Part shown: positions 51,200-60,056 of the stretch, in pieces | How positions within the stretch are numbered: position 1 is the stretch's first letter | Layout of the letters: every line of letters starts with the position of its first letter | Assembly: GCF_028622875.1 (NCBI RefSeq) | Contig: NZ_CP117709.1 | Coordinates: 3,408,501 to 3,472,500, forward strand | From: Streptomyces sp. MMBL 11-1 | GTDB taxonomy: Bacteria > Actinomycetota > Actinomycetes > Streptomycetales > Streptomycetaceae | Direction: 5' to 3' | Length of the DNA: 64,000 bases | Notes under the pieces: generated by a model | The model's database searches: none | Told to the model about the DNA's origin: nothing | Seen by the model: the letters and a program-made list of their open reading frames with translations, nothing else | Program-made: the position numbers and the translations under genes

Positions 51200-52746
51200 C
51201 GACCCAGTCCCACACGATGACGCCCCGCCGCACGTATCTCATCGGCCGCGCCCGGCCGAACGCGATCGTCGGCAAGAACCGTGAGACGGGCGAGATCGCC
51301 CTCATCATCGCCGGCGCGTTCCTCGGCATGATGAGTGGACTCCTCGTCCCGGTCCTCTCCCTCCGCATCGTCTGCCTCGTGGGCTTCCCCATGCTGGCCC
51401 TCGCCATCGTGTACGTCCCCTACAGGGGGCGGACCTTCTACAAGTGGTTCGAGATCAACCGCAGCTTCAAGCGCTCCCTGCGCCGCGGCACCGCCTACCG
51501 CTCCGCCGCCATGGAAGCGGGCGTCAGCGCCGACGGCCGTGAGGTCGAGATCGGCCCGCCCCCGGGCATCGGCCGGATCAGCTGGCTCGCCGCCCCCTTC
51601 GGCCCCGACGAGATCGCCGTGCTCCTCCACGCCGACCGCCGCACCGTCACCGCGGCCATCGAGATCGAGGGCCCCGGCGTCGGCCTCCGCGACAGCGAGG
51701 ACCAGGAGGCGCTCGTCGACCGTTTCGGCACCCTCCTCAAGCACGTGGCCAACGGCGACGGCTTCGTCACCCGCCTCCAGATGCTCGCCCGCACCCTCCC
51801 CGCCGACCCCGACGCCCATGCCAAGGACGTCGCCCAGCGAGGCGACAAGGCGTCCCCGGGCTGGCTCCAGGAGTCCTACGACCAACTCCAGTCCATGGTC
51901 TCCACCTCCAGCGAGCAGCACCGCGCCTACCTCGTCGCCTGCATGCACTACAGCCGCGAACTGGCCGCCGAGGCCAACGCCATGGCCCGCGCCGCCCGCC
52001 CCCACGGCGGCCGCAAGCTCGACCGCGACGCCGGCCTCGCCGTCGTCATGGCCCGCGAGCTCACCGACATCTGCGCCCGCCTCGCCGAGGCCGACATCCG
52101 GGTACGCCAACCGCTCGGCCAGAGCCGCGTGGCCTCCCTCGTGCACTCCATGTACGACCCCGACCACCCCATCGACCACATCCAGGCCATGACCAAGCGC
52201 AACGCCTGGCCCGCCGAGCTGGACGCGGTCGAACCGACCTTCCTCCAGGCCAAGACCCGCGAGTCCACCACCCGCGCCCCCTGGTGCCACGCCACGGCCT
52301 GGGTGAAGGAATGGCCGATGACCCCCGTCGGCGTCAACTTCCTCGCCCCGCTCCTCGTCCACACCCCCGACGTCATCCGTACCGTCGCCGTCTGCATGGA
52401 CCTCGAACCCACCGAGGTCGCCATCGAACGCATGCTGACCGAGAAGACCAACGACGACGCCGAGGCCAGCCGGCAGGCCAAGATGAACCGCACCGTCGAC
52501 CCCCGCGACATCGCCGCCCACGGCCGGCTCGACCAGCGGGGTGAAGATCTCGCCAGCGGCGCGGCCGGAGTGAACCTGGTGGGGTACATCACGGTGTCGT
52601 CCCGCTCCCCCGAGGCCCTCGCCCGCGACAAGCGCACGATCCGCGCCTCGGCCGGCAAGTCGTATCTCAAGCTGGAATGGTGCGACCGCGAGCACCACCG
52701 GGCCTTCGTGAACACGCTGCCGTTCGCCACGGGCATCCGCCGCTGA
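51196..52746 (+). CDS. VirB4 N-terminal-like protein with PrgI-type membrane segment (SCO6880-like)
   Basis: 516 aa from TTG 51196 (TTGA overlap; GGAGG about 10 nt upstream); ATG 51217 is an alternative. Two N-terminal helices (IALIIAGAFLGMMSGLLVPVLSLRIVCLVGFPMLALAIVYV) resemble PrgI/VirB3 proteins. The rest has no P-loop and looks like the N-terminal domain of VirB4 (AVLLHADRRTVTAAIEIEG, VDRFGTLLKHVANGDGFVTRLQMLART, IDHIQAMTKRNAWP, and the end EHHRAFVNTLPFATG). It matches what is annotated in Streptomyces as SCO6880-like proteins. The ATPase half is the next gene. Confidence 0.8.
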   Translation: MTTQSHTMTPRRTYLIGRARPNAIVGKNRETGEIALIIAGAFLGMMSGLLVPVLSLRIVCLVGFPMLALAIVYVPYRGRTFYKWFEINRSFKRSLRRGTAYRSAAMEAGVSADGREVEIGPPPGIGRISWLAAPFGPDEIAVLLHADRRTVTAAIEIEGPGVGLRDSEDQEALVDRFGTLLKHVANGDGFVTRLQMLARTLPADPDAHAKDVAQRGDKASPGWLQESYDQLQSMVSTSSEQHRAYLVACMHYSRELAAEANAMARAARPHGGRKLDRDAGLAVVMARELTDICARLAEADIRVRQPLGQSRVASLVHSMYDPDHPIDHIQAMTKRNAWPAELDAVEPTFLQAKTRESTTRAPWCHATAWVKEWPMTPVGVNFLAPLLVHTPDVIRTVAVCMDLEPTEVAIERMLTEKTNDDAEASRQAKMNRTVDPRDIAAHGRLDQRGEDLASGAAGVNLVGYITVSSRSPEALARDKRTIRASAGKSYLKLEWCDREHHRAFVNTLPFATGIRR

Positions 52747-52784
52747 CAAGGCATCACCCCCACCGCGACCACCCGCAGAAGACC

Positions 52785-52850
52785 CACAACCGCCCCACCA
52801 CCCCAACCACTCCAACAACCGCGACAACCGCGACAACCGCAACCAGAGAG
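52785..52850 (+). repeat. short CCAAC/CAACCGCGA tandem repeats
   Basis: The 115-bp gap between the VirB4-like halves contains ACAACCGCG repeated three times (near 52816-52843) after several CCAAC units. Confidence 0.7.
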
Positions 52851-52861
52851 GGCACCCCACC

Positions 52862-54280
52862 ATGCGAGACCCCCTGTCCGCATTGTCGGATGCCTTCACC
52901 TCGTTCCTCTTCGGCAAGGTGGAGACGACCCGCCTCCCCGTCCGTACGTCGACGGGCCAGGCCCAGGCCGTCTACCTCCCCACCGCCGCCCCCGGCCTCG
53001 GCGACTCCGGCGTGATCATCGGCCGCGAGGTCTACAGCGGGAAGGGCTACATCTACGACCCCTTCCAGCTGTACGGGCAACAGCTCCCCGCCCCCCACTG
53101 GCTCGTCCTCGGCGAGTCCGGCAACGGCAAGTCCGCACTGGAGAAGACCTACGTCCTGCGCCAACTCCGCTTCCGTGACCGGCAGGTCGTCGTCCTCGAC
53201 GCCCAGGGCGAGGACGGCGTCGGCGAATGGAACCTCATCGCCCAGGAGCTGGGCATAACCCCCATCCGGCTGGACCCCACCGCAGCGCTCAACGGCGGCA
53301 TCCGGCTCAACCCCCTCGACCCCTCCATCACCACCACCGGCCAGCTCGCCCTGCTCCGTACGATCATCGAAGTCGCGATGGGCCACGGGCTCGACGAGCG
53401 TTCCGGCTTCGCGCTGAAGGTGGCCCACGCCTACGTCACCGCGACCATCACCGAGCGCCAGCCGGTCCTGATGGACATCGTGGAGCAGCTGCGCCATCCG
53501 GAGCCCGAGTCCGCCGAGGCGATGAACGTCGACATAGACGATGTACGGGCCTGGGGCCTGGACGTCGCCCTGGTCCTGGACCGCCTGGTCGACGGTGACC
53601 TGCGCGGCATGTTCGACGGCCCCACGGCCGCCGGCATCGACCTCGACGCGCCCCTCATCGTCTTCGACCTCTCGCACATCGACCGCAACTCGATCGCGAT
53701 GCCGATCCTGATGGCGATCGTCGGCGTCTGGCTGGAGCACACCTGGATCAGGCCGGACCGCAAGAAGCGCATCTTCCTGGTCGAAGAGGCGTGGCACATC
53801 ATCAACTCCCCGTTCGTCGCCCAGCTCTTCCAGCGCCTGCTGAAGTTCGGACGCCGGCTCGGCCTCTCGTTCGTCGCCGTCGTCCACCACCTCAGCGACG
53901 TGGTGGACGGAGCAGCGGCGAAGGAAGCGGCGGCCATCCTCAAAATGGCCTCCACCCGCACGATCTACGCCCAGAAATCGGACGAGGCCAGAGCGACCGG
54001 CCGGGTCATCGGCCTACCCCGCTGGGCCGTCGAGATCATCCCGACCCTCACCCCCGGCATCGCCGTCTGGGACGTCAACGGCAACGTCCAGGTCGTCAAA
54101 CACCTGATCACCGAAGCCGAACGCCCCCTGGTCTTCACCGACCGCGCCATGACCGAGGGATCGGCGGACGACATGCTCCCCGACGACATCCGCGCCGCCG
54201 AACTGGAGGCGGAGCAACGGGCGGCCCGGATCGAACACCAGCAACGGATGAACGAGTCGTCAGAGTCAACGGTGGCCTGA
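52862..54280 (+). CDS. VirB4-like T4SS ATPase (ATPase half)
   Basis: 472 aa. It begins with a region typical of the middle of VirB4 (VETTRLPVRTSTGQAQAVYLP, VIIGREVYSGKGYIYDPFQLYG), then Walker A in HWLVLGESGNGKSALEK, FRDRQVVVLDAQGED, GGIRLNPLDP, Walker B RIFLVEEAWHII, and the late VVHHLSDVV/ILKMASTRTIYAQKSDEA motif. It would energise secretion at the inner membrane. It lies 115 bp after the N-terminal-like half, so VirB4 seems divided between two genes. It is followed within 1 nt by the VirD4-like gene. Confidence 0.88.
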   Translation: MRDPLSALSDAFTSFLFGKVETTRLPVRTSTGQAQAVYLPTAAPGLGDSGVIIGREVYSGKGYIYDPFQLYGQQLPAPHWLVLGESGNGKSALEKTYVLRQLRFRDRQVVVLDAQGEDGVGEWNLIAQELGITPIRLDPTAALNGGIRLNPLDPSITTTGQLALLRTIIEVAMGHGLDERSGFALKVAHAYVTATITERQPVLMDIVEQLRHPEPESAEAMNVDIDDVRAWGLDVALVLDRLVDGDLRGMFDGPTAAGIDLDAPLIVFDLSHIDRNSIAMPILMAIVGVWLEHTWIRPDRKKRIFLVEEAWHIINSPFVAQLFQRLLKFGRRLGLSFVAVVHHLSDVVDGAAAKEAAAILKMASTRTIYAQKSDEARATGRVIGLPRWAVEIIPTLTPGIAVWDVNGNVQVVKHLITEAERPLVFTDRAMTEGSADDMLPDDIRAAELEAEQRAARIEHQQRMNESSESTVA

Positions 54281-54281
54281 C

Positions 54282-56048
54282 ATGGCACGTCAGCCGGCGC
54301 GGGGCCGGGACAACGGGCCCGCCCACCACGACGGTTACGCCGGCCGCCCCCAGGGCGGCGGCATCCCGGACGGCCTGCTGATCGGTCTCCTGGGCCTCCT
54401 CCTCGCCGCCACCCTGGTCGCCTGGACGGCCGCCGGCCTGGCCGGGCTCCTCGCCCACGGGGCCTGGCCGGACGGCGTGACGTTCACCCGGTCCCCGCTC
54501 GCCCTGCGCGAACTGGCCACCGCCCCCCAGGACCTCGCCGCGGCCTGGCCGGGGACGCCCCCGGCGCAGCTCTCCGGATACGGCCTGTTCTGGGGCCTGT
54601 TCATCGGCGAACTGATGGTGCTGCTGGTCCTCGCGGTGTTCACGCTCGGAGTCGTGGCCCGTGGCCGTGCCGTACGGGAGCGGCGCCGCGAGGAACGAGC
54701 CTTCGGAACGCACGGGAAGCAGCCCCCCGCCGTAAGAGCGTCACCGGCCACAGAGCCGACACCGGCACCCGGCCACACAGCCGAGAACACCCCCGCGGCC
54801 GAACGCACGCCCGCTCCCGCCAGGGGAGACGCACGACACTTCACCCCCGAGGCACCGGAGGCACCGGAGGCACAGGCACCCGAGGCACCCGGAGCACCGG
54901 CGGCCCCCAGTCCCTCTGCAACATTCGGGTCCCCAGGGACCCCAGCAGCCCCTGAGACCCCAGGAACCCTCAAGACTCCAGGAACGCCCGAGACCCCCAG
55001 GCCCTCGGAGTTCCCCAGGCCCTCGGAGCTCCCCGGGACCTCTGAGATGCCCCCCGAAGTCGCCCCCTCCGCCCTCCTCCTCCCCTCCCCCCGCACCCCC
55101 CTCCTCGTGTACGCCCCCGCCCCCGCCCGGCGCCCCACCGTCGTCCGGGCCGTCCTCGACGCCGAAGGCCCCGTCCTCGTCGTCACCTCGGACCCCACCG
55201 TCTGGGCCGAGACGAAGGACGCCCGCGCCAAGCTCGGCCCGGTCCTCGTCTACGACCCGGGCCACCTCTGCGACACCCCGGCCCGCCTCCACTGGTCGCC
55301 CACCACGGGCTGCGAGCTCCCCGACGTCGCCGCCGCGCGCGCCGCCGCCCTGCTCGCCCCGGTACGCCCGCAGGCCCGGATCGACGCGGCGGTGGCCGAC
55401 ACGGCGCAGACGCTCCTCCAGTGCTGGCTGCACGCCGCCGCGGTCGACGGCCGCCCCTTCCGCCAGGTCCTCCGCTGGGCCTCCGGATCCGGCGCCCACG
55501 AACCGGTACGCCTCCTCCGTACGCACCCCAAGGCCGCGTCCGGACTCGCCGGGCTGCTGGAGTCCGCCCTCACCGCCTATCCCGAACGGCGCGAGGTGGC
55601 CCAGGAACTGACGGTACGGGCGTTCGCCGCCCTGTCCACGGTGCACATCCGCGAGGCCTGCACGGCGAACCGAGCGGATTCCCTCGTGCTGGAATCTTTT
55701 GCGCACGAAGGGGGAACGCTCTATCTGGTGGGCGAACCCATCGAGGATCCCCGCTCCCGCCCCGGCGCGATGCCCCTCCTCACCGCGCTCGCCGCAGACG
55801 TGGTCGAGCACGGCCGCCGCATGGCCGCACGGTCATCCGACGGTCGGCTCGACCCACCAATGACGCTCGTCCTCGACGACGTCGCGGCGGTGGCACCCCT
55901 CCCCCAGCTCCCTGAGCTGCTGGCGACCGGCCAGAACCGGGGCATGCCCACACTGGTGCTGCTCCGTTCCCGGGAACAGGGGCGGGCCCGCTGGCAGGAA
56001 CGCCTGCACGTTCCGGCCCCGGGCGCCGGTCAGCCGGAAGGCGCTTAG
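54282..56048 (+). CDS. VirD4/TraG-like coupling-type protein without recognisable Walker A
   Basis: 588 aa. Two N-terminal helices (GLLIGLLGLLLAATLVAWTAAGLAGLLAHG and GLFWGLFIGELMVLLVLAVFTLGVVARG) as in VirD4, then a Pro/Glu/Thr-rich region to about 265 with decaying TPGTPETP-type repeats, then a domain shaped like the coupling-protein ATPase: LVVTSDPTVWAETKDARAKLGPVLVYDPGHL, LHWSPTTGCELPDVAAARAAALL, and the Walker-B-like PMTLVLDDVAAVAPLPQLPELLATGQNRGMPTLVLLRSREQ. Where GxxxxGKT is expected the sequence reads YAPAPARRPTVV, so nucleotide binding is doubtful. Confidence 0.72.
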   Translation: MARQPARGRDNGPAHHDGYAGRPQGGGIPDGLLIGLLGLLLAATLVAWTAAGLAGLLAHGAWPDGVTFTRSPLALRELATAPQDLAAAWPGTPPAQLSGYGLFWGLFIGELMVLLVLAVFTLGVVARGRAVRERRREERAFGTHGKQPPAVRASPATEPTPAPGHTAENTPAAERTPAPARGDARHFTPEAPEAPEAQAPEAPGAPAAPSPSATFGSPGTPAAPETPGTLKTPGTPETPRPSEFPRPSELPGTSEMPPEVAPSALLLPSPRTPLLVYAPAPARRPTVVRAVLDAEGPVLVVTSDPTVWAETKDARAKLGPVLVYDPGHLCDTPARLHWSPTTGCELPDVAAARAAALLAPVRPQARIDAAVADTAQTLLQCWLHAAAVDGRPFRQVLRWASGSGAHEPVRLLRTHPKAASGLAGLLESALTAYPERREVAQELTVRAFAALSTVHIREACTANRADSLVLESFAHEGGTLYLVGEPIEDPRSRPGAMPLLTALAADVVEHGRRMAARSSDGRLDPPMTLVLDDVAAVAPLPQLPELLATGQNRGMPTLVLLRSREQGRARWQERLHVPAPGAGQPEGA

Positions 56049-56071
56049 GCCGTGAGGCCCCCGGAGCACCG

Positions 56072-56635
56072 CTACCGCTCGCCCCGCCCGAGGACGTACT
56101 CCAGCTCCAGCTCGCCCCGGCCACCCGGGGCCGGAATCCGCTGCCCGGAGGGGACGAATCCGAACCGCCGGTAGAAAGCGGCGGCGCGCGCGTTCTTCTC
56201 GTGGACGTAGAGGCGCACCCGCTCCAGCCGGGGCGAGGACAGCGACCACGCCCACGCGACGGCCTCCTGGAACAGCGCGTCCGTCACCCCGGTACCCCGC
56301 ACCTCGGGACGGACGAACACACCGACCAGGTGCGCCTGTTCCACCGCGGGCGCCTCCCCGAAGCGCACATCGTCCTCCGGGCTCTCGACGAGCACGGTGA
56401 CCGAACCCACCCACACCCCTTCGGGCGACTCCGCGACGAACTGCCGGACACGACCGCCCCCGCCCTCGGCGGCATCAGCCGCGCGCTCCTGCCAGAAGGC
56501 GTCCGGTTTCGCCACCGCTTCCTCGTACGACTCCAGAAACGCCACCGGGGCCGCCGGGTCCCGCAGAGCGTCCAGCCGCAACTGTCTGACCTGCGGCCAT
56601 TCGTCAGCCCGCACCGCACGCATCACATAATCCAT
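56072..56635 (-). CDS. GNAT-family N-acetyltransferase
   Basis: 187-aa acetyl-CoA-dependent acetyltransferase. It begins MDYVMRAVRADEWPQVRQLRLDALRD. The core has WVGSVTVLVESP, the acetyl-CoA pyrophosphate loop HLVGVFVRPEVRGTGVTDALFQEAVAWA, and the late VRLYVHEKNARAAAFYRRFGFVPSG. It is convergent with the VirD4-like gene and divergent from the ABC transporter. Substrate not predictable. Confidence 0.93.
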   Translation of the reverse strand: MDYVMRAVRADEWPQVRQLRLDALRDPAAPVAFLESYEEAVAKPDAFWQERAADAAEGGGGRVRQFVAESPEGVWVGSVTVLVESPEDDVRFGEAPAVEQAHLVGVFVRPEVRGTGVTDALFQEAVAWAWSLSSPRLERVRLYVHEKNARAAAFYRRFGFVPSGQRIPAPGGRGELELEYVLGRGER

Positions 56636-56815
56636 GCTCCGATCCTCACCCCCGCCCGCCCCACGTTCAACCGACTAACCCCACCGCGACCGCGACCACC
56701 GCCACCCCCAGAGCGACCGCGCCCACACCCCGTCGTACCCCGGTACTACGCCCCAGGCCCACGTCCAGCCCCCGGTCGGACGACCGTGCCGCGCCGTCTC
56801 CGTAGCGTCGACCGC

Positions 56816-57838
56816 ATGATCAAGGCACACGGCCTCACCAAGCGGTACGGCGACAGAACCGTCGTCCAGGACCTCGACTTCACCGTCCGCCCCGGCACGG
56901 TGACCGGCTTCCTCGGCCCCAACGGCGCCGGGAAGTCCACGACGATGCGCATACTCCTCGGCCTCGACGCCCCGACGCACGGCCGCTCCACCGTCAACGG
57001 CCGCTCCTACGCCGCCCACCCCGCGCCCCTCACCCAGGTCGGCGCCCTGCTGGAGGCCCGGTCCGCCCACCCGGGCCGGTCCGCCCTCAACCACCTGATG
57101 GCCCTCGCCCACACCCACGGCATCCCGCGCCGCCGCGTCGAGGAAGTCATCGACCTCGCCGGGCTCACCGACGCCGCCCACCGGAGGGTCAAGGGCTTCT
57201 CCCTCGGCATGGGCCAGCGACTCGGCATCGCCGCCGCCCTCCTCGGCGACCCCGCCACCGTCATCCTGGACGAACCGGTCAACGGTCTGGACCCCGAAGG
57301 CGTCCTGTGGATCCGCACCCTCCTCACCTCTCTCGCAGCCGAAGGCCGTACGGTCCTCGTCTCCTCCCACCTGATGAGCGAGATGGCCCTCACCGCCGAC
57401 CACCTGATCGTCATCGGCCGAGGCAGGCTCCTCGCCGACACCACGGTGGCCGAGCTGATCCGCTCGGCGGGCGGGGCATCCGTCAGGGTCGTCACCCCCC
57501 AGCCGGACGAACTGAGCGCACACCTGGCGAACCCGGGCGTGACCATCACCACCACGCACGTCCCCACCACGCACGTCCCCACCACGCGCGTCCCCACCAC
57601 GCACGTCCCCACCGCCGACGCCCCGGCTCACGAACTCCGGATCCGAGGCGTGGACGCGGCGCACATCGGAGGCGTGGCCGCCGCGCACGCGATCACCCTG
57701 CACGAACTCACGCCGCAGACCGTGTCGCTGGAGCAGGCGTTCATGGACCTCACCCAGGAATCGGTCGACCACCGGCCACAGCGGGAGACCCCGTCCCCGC
57801 TTCCCGGCCCCTCCCCTCGCACCGGAGCAGCAGCATGA
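56816..57838 (+). CDS. ABC transporter ATP-binding protein with tandem repeat insert
   Basis: 340-aa ATPase of the ABC-2 exporter (DrrA/bacitracin-resistance-like) class. Walker A GPNGAGKSTTMRILLG, signature FSLGMGQRLGIAAALLG, Walker B TVILDEPVNGLDPEG and switch His in VSSHLMSEMA. The C-terminal extension contains four copies of the pentapeptide TTHVP (about residues 246-265; third copy TTRVP). ATG 56816 has no clear Shine-Dalgarno, and TAGCGT about 13 nt upstream could be a -10 box, so the mRNA may be nearly leaderless. ATGA overlap with the permease gene. Confidence 0.92.
   Translation: MIKAHGLTKRYGDRTVVQDLDFTVRPGTVTGFLGPNGAGKSTTMRILLGLDAPTHGRSTVNGRSYAAHPAPLTQVGALLEARSAHPGRSALNHLMALAHTHGIPRRRVEEVIDLAGLTDAAHRRVKGFSLGMGQRLGIAAALLGDPATVILDEPVNGLDPEGVLWIRTLLTSLAAEGRTVLVSSHLMSEMALTADHLIVIGRGRLLADTTVAELIRSAGGASVRVVTPQPDELSAHLANPGVTITTTHVPTTHVPTTRVPTTHVPTADAPAHELRIRGVDAAHIGGVAAAHAITLHELTPQTVSLEQAFMDLTQESVDHRPQRETPSPLPGPSPRTGAAA
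57551..57610 (+). repeat. 15-bp coding tandem repeat, four copies
   Basis: ACCACGCACGTCCCC at 57551, 57566, 57581 (one change) and 57596, in frame in the C-terminal domain of the ABC ATPase. Confidence 0.92.
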
Positions 57839-58650
57839 CCACAACCCATCCCACCCCCGCGCTCTCACACCCCGCAGGACCATCGCGGTACGGCATCACC
57901 GGGCCCCGGATCCTGCGCTCGGAATGGCACAAACTCCACTCCCTGCGCTCCACCTGGATCACCGTCGTCTCCGCGGTCGTCATGGTCCTGGGCGTCGGTC
58001 TGATCATGGGCGGGACCTACACCTCCGGCGGCGGGGACTCCGACGTCGACACGGTCGTCCTGACCCTGTACGGCAGCATGCTCGGCCAGTTGTGCCTGGT
58101 CGTCCTGGGCATTCTGATGACCGCCGGCGAGTACGCGACCGGCATGATCCGCTCCTCGCTCACCGCCGTACCCGCCCGGCTCCCCGTCCTGTGGGCCAAG
58201 GCCGCGGTGTTCGCCGCCACCGTCTTCACGGTCATGTTCGCGACGGCCCTGGTCACGTTCGCGGCGGCCCAGGCCTTCCTCCACGACACCGACCAGGCCG
58301 CCTCGTTCACCGACCCGGGCATCCTGCGCGCCCTGGCGGGGAACGCGGCCGCTCTCACCCTGATGGGCCTGCTCGCCCTCGGCCTCGGCGCACTGCTGCG
58401 CTCCGTGCCCGGTGCGATCGGCGCGTTCATCGGCGGCGTCATGATCCTGCCGGAGATCCTCGGGATGCTCCCGTACGACGCCGTCGAGCGCGCCATCATG
58501 TACTTTCCCACCCAAGCCGCCGGTGCCCTGGGCTCCGCCACCCCCATCCCGGGGACCGCCTCCCCCGGCCCCGCCCTGCTCGCCCTCACCGTATGGGCGG
58601 GCACGACACTGGCCGCGGCAGCGCTGGGGCTCCGACGCCGCGACGTCTGA
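57835..58650 (+). CDS. ABC-2 type transporter permease
   Basis: 271-aa permease for the preceding ATPase. After a polar N-terminus, SEWHKLHSLRSTWITVVSAVVMVLGVGLIMGG is the typical start of this permease family. The helices LCLVVLGILMTAGEYATGMIRSSLTAVPARLPVLWAKAAVF, VMFATALVTFAAAQAFL, LTLMGLLALGLGALLRSVPGAIGAFIGGVMIL and ALLALTVWAGTTLAAAALGLRRRDV follow. It pairs with the downstream two-component system in an operon-like run, so the kinase may sense the transported compound. Confidence 0.92.
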   Translation: MTTTHPTPALSHPAGPSRYGITGPRILRSEWHKLHSLRSTWITVVSAVVMVLGVGLIMGGTYTSGGGDSDVDTVVLTLYGSMLGQLCLVVLGILMTAGEYATGMIRSSLTAVPARLPVLWAKAAVFAATVFTVMFATALVTFAAAQAFLHDTDQAASFTDPGILRALAGNAAALTLMGLLALGLGALLRSVPGAIGAFIGGVMILPEILGMLPYDAVERAIMYFPTQAAGALGSATPIPGTASPGPALLALTVWAGTTLAAAALGLRRRDV

Positions 58651-58670
58651 CCCACGAGGAGAGCGACCAG

Positions 58671-60056
58671 GTGACGGACCACCCCCAGGCCGCGGGCACG
58701 CTCCCGGCGACGCCCGACGCCGCCACAGCCCCACCACCCCCGCCCGCCGGCACCGCAGGCGCCACCCACCCCGCCGAGACGGCCCCCCTCACCAGGATCA
58801 TCCGCGGCGCCCTGGACCGCCTCCGCGCCTTCGACCGACGTCGGCCACGGGTCTGGGACGCGGCGGTGACCGCGTTCTGGACCGTGGCGGCGGTGCTCGA
58901 CTACACCTCAGGCGGCTGGCGGACCGTCGCACACGACGACGTGACGGCGCCCGAAGCGCTGGTGCTCCTGATGAGCCTCTGCTTCTCGCTGCCGCTCCTG
59001 TGGCGCCGCACGCACCCCATGGCCGTCCTGCTGCTGATGGCACCGGCGTCCCTGGTGAACGTCTGGACGGGCGCCGTGGTCCAGGCCGCACTCCTCCAGC
59101 TGATCCCGGTGTTCCAGCTCGTCCTGCGCTCCTCCTTCCGTACGGTCGGGGCCGCGGCAGCGCTGTTCGTCGCCCCGGTCCTGGCCATCGGCGTCCGCAT
59201 CCCCTCCACCTGGGGGCAGGAAGTGGTCTCGTACGTCTGGGGCCTGGTCTTCGTCGTCCTCCTGGGGATCGCGGTCCGCACGCGTCGCGAGTACACCGAG
59301 GCCCTGGTCGAGCGCGCCCACCGGCTGGAGCGCGAACGCGACCAGCAGGCCCGGCTCGCCGCAGCCGCCGAACGCACGCGCATCGCGCGGGAGATGCACG
59401 ACATCATCGGCCACAACCTGTCCGTCATCACGGGCCTGGCGGACGGCGGGGCGTACGCGGCCCGGAAGAACCCGGAACGCGCGGGCCAGGCGCTGGAAGC
59501 CATCGGCGCCACCAGCAGGCAGGCCCTGTCCGAGCTGCGCCGTCTCCTGGGTGTCCTGCGCGACGACCACCCCGAGGCCGAACGCACCCCGCAGCCCACG
59601 CTCGACGAACTGGCCCCTCTCATCGAACGCGTACGCCGGGCAGGACTGCCCGTCCACCTGGAGTTCCACGGCGAACCCCGCCCGCGGTCACTCACTCCGG
59701 GCCGCCAACTCACCGTGTACCGAGTGGTCCAGGAAGCCCTGACCAACACCCTCAAGCACGCCACCCCGCCCGCTACGGGCCCGCGCCCCCCGCTGGAGCC
59801 CCACCAGGCGCCCCTGTCCGCGACGGTCACCCTCACGTACACCCGCACACACCTGGACGCCCGCATCACCGACACGGGCAACGGAGCCGGTCAGACCCCC
59901 GGCACCGACGAAACACCACCACCGCCGGCCCAGGGCATCATGGGCATGCGGGAACGCGCCGCACTGTACGACGGCACCCTCGAAGCGGGCCCGCTGCCGG
60001 ACCACGGCGGATGGCAGATACGGCTCCGCCTTCCCCTGGAGGACACGCACCAGTGA
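58671..60056 (+). CDS. NarL-type sensor histidine kinase (HisKA_3)
   Basis: 461 aa from GTG 58671 (GAGGAGAG 7 nt upstream). A Pro/Ala/Thr-rich start, then four to five helices (about 65-205), a coiled-coil linker (RRTREY-like RTRREYTEALVERAHRLERERDQQARLAAAAERTRIARE), phospho-His 243 in EMHDIIGHNLSVI, and a HATPase domain (RVVQEALTNTLKHA; ITDTGNGAG; GIMGMRERAALYDG). The ATP lid has a Pro-rich insertion (GQTPGTDETPPPPAQ). Its stop overlaps the regulator start (GTGA). Confidence 0.93.
   Translation: MTDHPQAAGTLPATPDAATAPPPPPAGTAGATHPAETAPLTRIIRGALDRLRAFDRRRPRVWDAAVTAFWTVAAVLDYTSGGWRTVAHDDVTAPEALVLLMSLCFSLPLLWRRTHPMAVLLLMAPASLVNVWTGAVVQAALLQLIPVFQLVLRSSFRTVGAAAALFVAPVLAIGVRIPSTWGQEVVSYVWGLVFVVLLGIAVRTRREYTEALVERAHRLERERDQQARLAAAAERTRIAREMHDIIGHNLSVITGLADGGAYAARKNPERAGQALEAIGATSRQALSELRRLLGVLRDDHPEAERTPQPTLDELAPLIERVRRAGLPVHLEFHGEPRPRSLTPGRQLTVYRVVQEALTNTLKHATPPATGPRPPLEPHQAPLSATVTLTYTRTHLDARITDTGNGAGQTPGTDETPPPPAQGIMGMRERAALYDGTLEAGPLPDHGGWQIRLRLPLEDTHQ

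Noticed and set aside
40734..56048. Integrative conjugative element (AICE/ICE)
   Set aside because: No integrase, excisionase, Rep, relaxase, FtsK-type Tra protein or flanking att repeats could be found; the module looks like a resident chromosomal locus.
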